Source: Actinomycetes bacterium
GTDB taxonomy: Bacteria; Actinomycetota; Actinomycetes; JAJYSQ01
Direction of reading: 5' to 3'
NCBI GenBank assembly: GCA_021793495.1
Contig: JAJYSQ010000020.1
Span: 1-10,280 of the forward strand
DNA: 10,280 bases
The notes beneath the pieces are model-generated. The model did not search any database. It was not told the DNA's origin and saw only the letters and a program-made list of their open reading frames with translations. Position numbers and translations under genes: made by a program. Shown piece by piece: positions 6,307 through 10,280 of the stretch. Each line of letters starts with the position of its first letter. The stretch's first letter is position 1.

Positions 6307-7431
6307 ATGGAGAAGGCGTCTCGCGGACTCGCCGACGTCGTTGCGGCGTCGACGGCGCTGTCGGACATCGACGGCAAGGCTGGCCGGTTGTTCTACCGGG
6401 GGTACGACATCCATGATCTGGCTGGCCGGACATCCTTCGAGGAGACCGTCCACCTGCTCCAGCGGGGCACGCTGCCGACCCGGGCGCAGCTGGTGGAGAT
6501 CACCGAGGACCTGCAGGGCAATCGGGACCTGGGGCAGACAGCACCAGCGTTGTTGGGGTACGTGACCCGGTCGGGCACCCCGATGGAGGCGTTGCGCACC
6601 CTGGTGTCGTCGCTGTCCGTGGACGATCCGGACGCCGCAGACTCCTCGCCAGCGGCCAACGAGCGCAAGGCGTTGCGACTGGTCGCGCAGATGCCGGTGC
6701 TGGTGGCCCACTACCACGCCGCCCGCCGTGGGGCCGAGGTCCCGCACCCCGAGGAAGAGCTGGGCATCGCCGGCAACTTCCTGCTCCAGGTCACGGGCAC
6801 CCGCCCCTCGTCGCGGGCCGCGGAGATCTTCGACGAGTGCCTGGTGCTGCACGCCGACCACACGATGAACGCCTCCACCTTCGCTGCCCGCGTGTGCGCC
6901 GCCACCCTGTCCGACATGCACTCGGCGATCACCTCGGCGATCGGCACCCTGCGCGGGCCGCTGCACGGCGGGGCGAACGAGGCGGTGATGCGCACGCTGG
7001 AGTCGGTGGAAGCCTCGGGGGTCTCCCCGGTCGACGACGTGCGCGCCCGCCTGGAGCGCGGCGAGAAGATCATGGGGTTTGGCCACCGGGTGTACAAGAC
7101 GGAGGACCCGAGGGCCACCCACCTACGTCGGCTGAGCGAGGAGCTGGCCGGGGAGACCGGGGTGCGGACGTACTACGAGATGTCGCGGAGCATGGAGGCG
7201 GTGGTCCTGGAGACCAAGGGGCTCTACCCGAACGTCGACTTCTTCGCGGCCAGCGTCTACCACGCCCTCGGCATCCCCACGGACCTGTTCACCCCGGTCT
7301 TCTCGGTCTCCCGGATGGCTGGGTGGACCAGTCACGTCATCGAGCAGCACCTGGACAACCGGCTGATCCGTCCGGACAGCGAGTACATCGGGCTGCGCGA
7401 CCAGGAGTGGCACCCGATCGACGAGCGTTGA
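6307..7431 (+). CDS. gltA: Citrate synthase, short CitZ-like type
   Basis: The enzyme condenses acetyl-CoA and oxaloacetate to citrate, entering the TCA cycle. The 374-residue product is the short form, resembling Bacillus CitZ, and lacks the extra N-terminal domain of the hexameric E. coli-type enzyme. The N-terminus runs RGLADVVAASTALSDI, then FYRGYDIHDLA (29-39). The three catalytic residues are present: H220 in GPLHGGANE, H260 in IMGFGHRVYK and D311 in NVDFFAASVYHALG. LHADHTMNASTF (181-192) is also typical. Enzymes of this length include 2-methylcitrate synthases (PrpC), and motifs alone cannot exclude that. The neighbouring mdh and icd and the absence of prpB or prpD favour citrate synthase. 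A strong ribosome binding site fixes the start. It shares a 9-bp gap with the DUF3017 gene downstream, so the two are probably cotranscribed. Confidence 0.92.
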   Translation: MEKASRGLADVVAASTALSDIDGKAGRLFYRGYDIHDLAGRTSFEETVHLLQRGTLPTRAQLVEITEDLQGNRDLGQTAPALLGYVTRSGTPMEALRTLVSSLSVDDPDAADSSPAANERKALRLVAQMPVLVAHYHAARRGAEVPHPEEELGIAGNFLLQVTGTRPSSRAAEIFDECLVLHADHTMNASTFAARVCAATLSDMHSAITSAIGTLRGPLHGGANEAVMRTLESVEASGVSPVDDVRARLERGEKIMGFGHRVYKTEDPRATHLRRLSEELAGETGVRTYYEMSRSMEAVVLETKGLYPNVDFFAASVYHALGIPTDLFTPVFSVSRMAGWTSHVIEQHLDNRLIRPDSEYIGLRDQEWHPIDER

Positions 7432-7440
7432 GCCGCCCCG

Positions 7441-7716
7441 ATGAGCTCGGCGCACCGTGCGTCCGGACGGTGGACCGGCTGGCCCGCCGTCCCGGCGTTG
7501 CTGGTCGTGGCGGCCGGACTGGTACTGATCGGGCGGGGTGAGGTACGTCGCGGCTGCGTGCTGATGGCACTGGGGGTTGCTGCCGGTGCCGTGCTGCGGG
7601 CCGTGCTCCCGCCCGACCGGGCCGGGCTGCTGGTGGTTCGACGTCGCACGACCGACACGGCGGTCCTGGTCGTGCTCGCTGTCGGCTTGGCCCTGCTCGG
7701 GCTGGCGGTGCCCTGA
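7441..7716 (+). CDS. DUF3017 small membrane protein
   Basis: The 91-residue product has three hydrophobic segments (about 14-31, 37-56 and 72-90). The loop LPPDRAGLLVVRRRTTDT (56-73) matches the DUF3017 pattern of a Leu-Pro, then Gly-Leu-Leu-x-Val-Arg, then a basic patch before the last helix. No enzymatic residue is apparent and the function is unknown. In many actinobacteria this gene sits directly between folD and mdh; here it keeps its place before mdh but has the citrate synthase gene in front. The ATG lies 9 bp after the citrate synthase stop, with no strong ribosome binding site, so translation is probably coupled to the upstream gene. Confidence 0.78.
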   Translation: MSSAHRASGRWTGWPAVPALLVVAAGLVLIGRGEVRRGCVLMALGVAAGAVLRAVLPPDRAGLLVVRRRTTDTAVLVVLAVGLALLGLAVP

Positions 7717-7791
7717 GCCGTCCCGGTGGACCGTGCGGGTCGGCGCACGCACCAGCGCCAACCCCGGTGCTCCGGGCCCGCACGGCCGAGG

Positions 7792-7807
7792 TATCTTGAC
7801 GTTGAGA
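7792..7807 (+). promoter_or_regulatory. mdh promoter -10 inside an imperfect palindrome
   Basis: TATCTT (7792-7797) is a TAnnnT -10 predicting a transcription start near 7804 and a leader of about 55 nt for mdh. TCTTGACGTTGAGA (7794-7807) overlaps it and is an imperfect inverted repeat (5 of 7 pairs), close to a TCTTGAcgTCAAGA-like shape. A bound protein would cover the -10. An alternative reading is TTGACG (7796-7801) as a -35, but no good -10 follows at 16-18 nt. Confidence 0.45.
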
Positions 7808-7860
7808 GATCTGCTGTCCGTACGGCAGGGTGCCGGACGGGGTGTCGAGAGGCGAACGTG

Positions 7861-8829
7861 ATGGCGCGCGCAGGCAAGGTCACCGTGGTCGGGGCCGGGT
7901 TCTACGGGTCGATGACCGCGATGCGGTTGGCGGAGTACGACATGTTCTCCGAGGTCGTGCTGACCGATGTGGTCGAGGGCAAGGCCGAGGGACTGGCACT
8001 GGACATGAACCAGTCGCGGCCGATCGAGGCGTTCGAGACCGCACTGGTCGGCGTGAGCACCACCGAGGACGGCTCGGGGTACGACGCGACCGCCGGTTCC
8101 GACATCGTGGTGATCACCGCCGGGCTTCCCCGCAAGCCGGGGATGAGCCGGATGGATCTGATCGAGACCAACGCTCGGATCGTCCGAGGAGTGGTCGAGA
8201 ACATCGCGACCCGCTCGCCCGAGGCCGTGCTCGTCGTCGTGTCCAACCCGCTGGACGAGATGACCGCGCTGACCCGCCTGGTCAGCGGGTTCCCCGAGAG
8301 CCGGGTGATCGGGCAGGCCGGGATGCTGGACACCGCGCGGTTCTCCTACTTCGTCGCTCAGGAGCTGGGCGTGCCCGTCGGGTCGGTACGCACGCTCACC
8401 CTGGGCTCGCACGGCGACACCATGGTCCCGGTCCCCAGCGCGTGCACGGTCGCCATCGAGGGCGTGGACCGCCCGCTGACCGAGCTGATGGGCGAGGAGA
8501 AGATCTCCGAGCTGGTCGTCCGGACCCGCAACGGAGGGGCCGAGATCGTCGCGCTGCTCAAGACCGGATCGGCCTACTTCGCCCCGAGTGCCGCCGCGGC
8601 CCGGATGGTCCGAGCGGTGGCCGAGGACTCCGGCGCGGTCCTGCCGGTGTGCGCCTGGGTGGATGGCCAGTACGGGATCTCCGGGGTGTACCTGGGCGTC
8701 GAGGCCGAGCTCGGCGCCGGTGGGGTGCGACGGGTCGTCGAGCGTGACCTTACGGCGGCCGAGCTGGCCGGGCTGCGTGCGGCAGCCGAGGCCGTTCGCG
8801 CCAAGCAGGCCGACGTCACGACCCTCTGA
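7861..8829 (+). CDS. mdh: Malate dehydrogenase, LDH-like type
   Basis: The enzyme oxidises malate to oxaloacetate with NAD, feeding the citrate synthase encoded upstream. The 322-residue product has the Rossmann motif [11 protein letters not shown] (7-17), with Asp36 at the end of strand 2 indicating NAD preference. The substrate loop is [12 protein letters not shown] (86-97): Arg91 stands where lactate dehydrogenases have Gln102, marking malate specificity, and Arg97 matches LDH Arg109. VSNPLDEMT (127-135), GMLDTARF (154-161, Arg160) and the catalytic His184 in GSHGDTMVP follow. It therefore belongs to the tetrameric LDH-like MDH group (Bacillus and Chloroflexus type), not the E. coli-type dimer. 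I chose the ATG at 7861; the GTG directly before it (7858) is equally possible, with GAGAGG 8 or 5 nt upstream. The 144-bp upstream gap carries a promoter. Confidence 0.94.
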   Translation: MARAGKVTVVGAGFYGSMTAMRLAEYDMFSEVVLTDVVEGKAEGLALDMNQSRPIEAFETALVGVSTTEDGSGYDATAGSDIVVITAGLPRKPGMSRMDLIETNARIVRGVVENIATRSPEAVLVVVSNPLDEMTALTRLVSGFPESRVIGQAGMLDTARFSYFVAQELGVPVGSVRTLTLGSHGDTMVPVPSACTVAIEGVDRPLTELMGEEKISELVVRTRNGGAEIVALLKTGSAYFAPSAAAARMVRAVAEDSGAVLPVCAWVDGQYGISGVYLGVEAELGAGGVRRVVERDLTAAELAGLRAAAEAVRAKQADVTTL

Positions 8830-8908
8830 GCACGCCCGGCCCGCCCCCACGTCCCCCGGCGGACAAGCCCCTCGGGTCGCACCCGCCCCAGCAGCGAAGA
8901 GGAAGCTC

Positions 8909-10126
8909 ATGGCACGGATCAGAGTGGCCAACCCGGTCGTCGAGCTCGACGGCGACGAGATGACCCGGATCATCTGGGCGATGATCAAGGAGCAGCTCAT
9001 CCTGCCCCACCTGGATGTCACCCTGGACTACTACGACCTGGGCATCGCCCACCGGGATGCTACCGAGGACCAGGTGACCGTCGACGCGGCTCACGCGATC
9101 CTTCGTCATGGTGTCGGGGTCAAGTGCGCGACCATCACGCCGGACGAGGCGCGGGTCACCGAGTTCGGCCTGAAGAAGATGTGGAGGTCCCCGAACGGCA
9201 CGATCCGGAACATCCTCGGTGGGGTGATCTTCCGCGAGCCGATCGTGATCGCCAACGTCCCGCGGCTGGTGCCGGGTTGGACCAAGCCGATCGTGATCGG
9301 CCGTCATGCCTACGGCGACCAGTACCGGGCCACGGACTTCGTGGTCCCCGGCCCCGGTACGGTCACGATCACCTACACGCCCGACGACGGGTCCGAGCCG
9401 ATGCAGATGCAGGTGGCCCGGTTCGACGGGGGCGGGGTGGCGATGGGGATGTACAACTATGACGACTCCATCCGGGATTTTGCCCGCGCCTCGCTGCGGT
9501 ACGGCCTGAACCGCGGGTACCCGGTGTACCTGTCGACGAAGAACGCGATCCTCGAGGCCTACGACGGCCGGTTCAAGGACCTGTTCGCCGAGGTGTTCGC
9601 CACCGAGTTCGCCACCGAGTTCGCCGCCGCCGGGCTGACGTACGAGCACCGTCTGATCGACGACATGGTGGCCTCGGCCCTGAAGTGGCCGGGAGGGTAC
9701 CTGTGGGCGTGCAAGAACTACGACGGGGACGTGCAGTCCGACACGGTCGCCCAGGGGTACGGCTCGTTGGGGCTGATGACCAGCGTGCTGCTGACCCCGG
9801 ACGGGCGGACCATGGAGGCCGAGGCGGCCCACGGCACCGTCACCCGGCACTACCGGGCCCACCAGGCCGGACAGCCGACCTCGACCAATGCGATCGCCTC
9901 GATCTTCGCCTGGACCCGAGGCCTGGCCCACCGCGGCGAGCTGGACTCGACCCCGGACGTGGTCGCCTTCGCCCATGCCCTGGAGCAGGTGTGTGTCGCG
10001 ACCGTGGAGTCCGGGAAGATGACCAAGGACCTGGCGCTGCTGATCGGCAAGGACGCCCCGTGGCTGACGACCGAGGAGTTCCTCGGGGTGCTCGCGGAGA
10101 ACCTCGCCGCCCGCCTGGCCGGGTAG
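8909..10126 (+). CDS. icd: NADP-dependent isocitrate dehydrogenase, dimeric eukaryote-like type
   Basis: The enzyme converts isocitrate to 2-oxoglutarate with NADP reduction. The 405-residue length and sequence match the homodimeric class found in eukaryotes and many bacteria, not the E. coli class or the large monomeric class. Motifs are [13 protein letters not shown] (11-23), [12 protein letters not shown] (72-83), the isocitrate-binding [12 protein letters not shown] (94-105) with R100 and R109, and [14 protein letters not shown] (131-144) with Tyr139. LSTKNAIL (208-215, Lys211), the metal-binding aspartates in HRLIDDMVA (247-255) and [13 protein letters not shown] (271-283), and HGTVTRHYR (308-316; Arg313 and His314 for NADP) follow. 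AGAGGA lies 5 nt before the ATG and fixes the start. The 79-bp gap after mdh contains no TA dinucleotide, hence no TAnnnT -10, so icd is probably cotranscribed with mdh. Confidence 0.96.
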   Translation: MARIRVANPVVELDGDEMTRIIWAMIKEQLILPHLDVTLDYYDLGIAHRDATEDQVTVDAAHAILRHGVGVKCATITPDEARVTEFGLKKMWRSPNGTIRNILGGVIFREPIVIANVPRLVPGWTKPIVIGRHAYGDQYRATDFVVPGPGTVTITYTPDDGSEPMQMQVARFDGGGVAMGMYNYDDSIRDFARASLRYGLNRGYPVYLSTKNAILEAYDGRFKDLFAEVFATEFATEFAAAGLTYEHRLIDDMVASALKWPGGYLWACKNYDGDVQSDTVAQGYGSLGLMTSVLLTPDGRTMEAEAAHGTVTRHYRAHQAGQPTSTNAIASIFAWTRGLAHRGELDSTPDVVAFAHALEQVCVATVESGKMTKDLALLIGKDAPWLTTEEFLGVLAENLAARLAG

Positions 10127-10156
10127 GCGCGGCTGGCGGGACCGGGCTCGCCGCGC
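10127..10156. terminator. Hairpin directly after icd, candidate terminator shared with galE
   Basis: GCGCGGC (10127-10133) and GCCGCGC (10150-10156) are perfect 7-bp inverted repeats with a 16-nt loop. They begin on the base after the icd stop codon and lie between convergent icd and galE. There is no T-tract, as is common for actinobacterial hairpin terminators. It could serve both strands. Confidence 0.45.
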
Positions 10157-10168
10157 AGGACCGGGAGG

Positions 10169-10280
10169 TCACCGGTTCTGGACCACCCGCCAGGCGTCGG
10201 CCACCATCTCGACCAGCCTCGTACGGGTCGGGGTCCACCCCAGGTCCTCGTGGATGCGCCGGGAGGATGCGACGAGCACC
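10169..10280 (-). CDS. galE: GalE-like UDP-glucose 4-epimerase, C-terminal fragment (cut by window edge)
   Basis: Only the last 36 codons and the TGA stop (10171 to 10169) are inside the window; the gene continues to the right. The fragment reads VLVASSRRIHEDLGWTPTRT, then RLVEMVADAWRVVQNR. The pattern VASSxRIxxxLGWxPxRTxLxxMVxDAW is the end of bacterial UDP-glucose 4-epimerases of the extended short-chain dehydrogenase family, which interconvert UDP-glucose and UDP-galactose. Other NAD-dependent sugar epimerases have similar tails, so the exact substrate is not certain, and no catalytic Tyr or Lys is visible here. It is convergent with icd, 42 bp away. Confidence 0.72.
   Translation of the reverse strand, partial: VLVASSRRIHEDLGWTPTRTRLVEMVADAWRVVQNR

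Noticed and set aside
7811-7838. Short inverted repeats in the mdh leader (CTGC/GCAG and GTCCG/CGGAC), a possible riboswitch or attenuator.
   Set aside because: The stems are 4-5 bp, mutually exclusive and typical of chance in GC-rich DNA; no known riboswitch core and no terminator stem with T-tract is seen.
7123-9021. A 632-codon open frame on the - strand across the citrate synthase-DUF3017-mdh region, and similar ones at 2027-3592 (-) and 4973-6565 (+).
   Set aside because: They lie antisense to strongly recognised genes, have Arg/Gly/His/Pro-rich compositions with no family likeness, and are expected from the low stop-codon frequency of very GC-rich DNA.
9596-9625. Tandem 12-bp repeat in icd encoding [10 protein letters not shown], which might be a recent duplication.
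   Set aside because: The typical family sequence has the same length here (pattern [21 protein letters not shown]), so there is no insertion; the repeat comes from substitutions in an amphipathic helix.

Overview
The window is very GC-rich, with GTG starts, TAnnnT -10 elements and genes that appear to lack leaders. Its gene order is perM-type gene, purN, purH, folD, DUF3017, mdh. All of this points to an actinobacterial (Actinomycetota) chromosome. It reads as a conserved housekeeping locus, not an island. I see no transposase, integrase, phage gene, CRISPR array, tRNA or rRNA. Every gap between genes is under 150 bp, so there is no long empty stretch. I cannot name the species.

Layout. (1) 1-1776: a DUF6350/PerM-type polytopic membrane protein on the + strand, probably cut by the left edge. 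It overlaps by 32 bp, tail to tail, a small proline-rich DUF4190-like membrane protein on the - strand. (2) 1777-4959: purN and purH, overlapping by ATGA, then folD. These cover one-carbon metabolism and two formyl-transfer steps of purine synthesis; FolD makes the 10-formyl-THF that PurN and PurH use. (3) 4985-6187, - strand: a ferritin-like/CCC1-VIT fusion, probably an MbfA-type iron exporter. (4) 6307-10126, + strand: CitZ-like citrate synthase, a DUF3017 membrane protein, an LDH-type malate dehydrogenase and an NADP-type isocitrate dehydrogenase, that is, three TCA-cycle enzymes in a row. (5) 10169-10280, - strand: the last 36 residues of a GalE-like UDP-glucose 4-epimerase, cut by the right edge.

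The most interesting non-coding DNA is the 119-bp gap between the iron-transporter gene and the citrate synthase gene. It holds a 21-bp near-perfect palindrome with a Fur/PerR-like AATnATT core, lying over the -35 of an apparently leaderless promoter for the iron gene. It also holds a perfect 16-bp palindrome overlapping the -10 of the citrate synthase promoter. A third candidate operator lies over the -10 upstream of mdh. I found no wholly new system. The best leads are regulatory: iron- or peroxide-responsive control of an iron exporter placed beside a TCA-cycle cluster.
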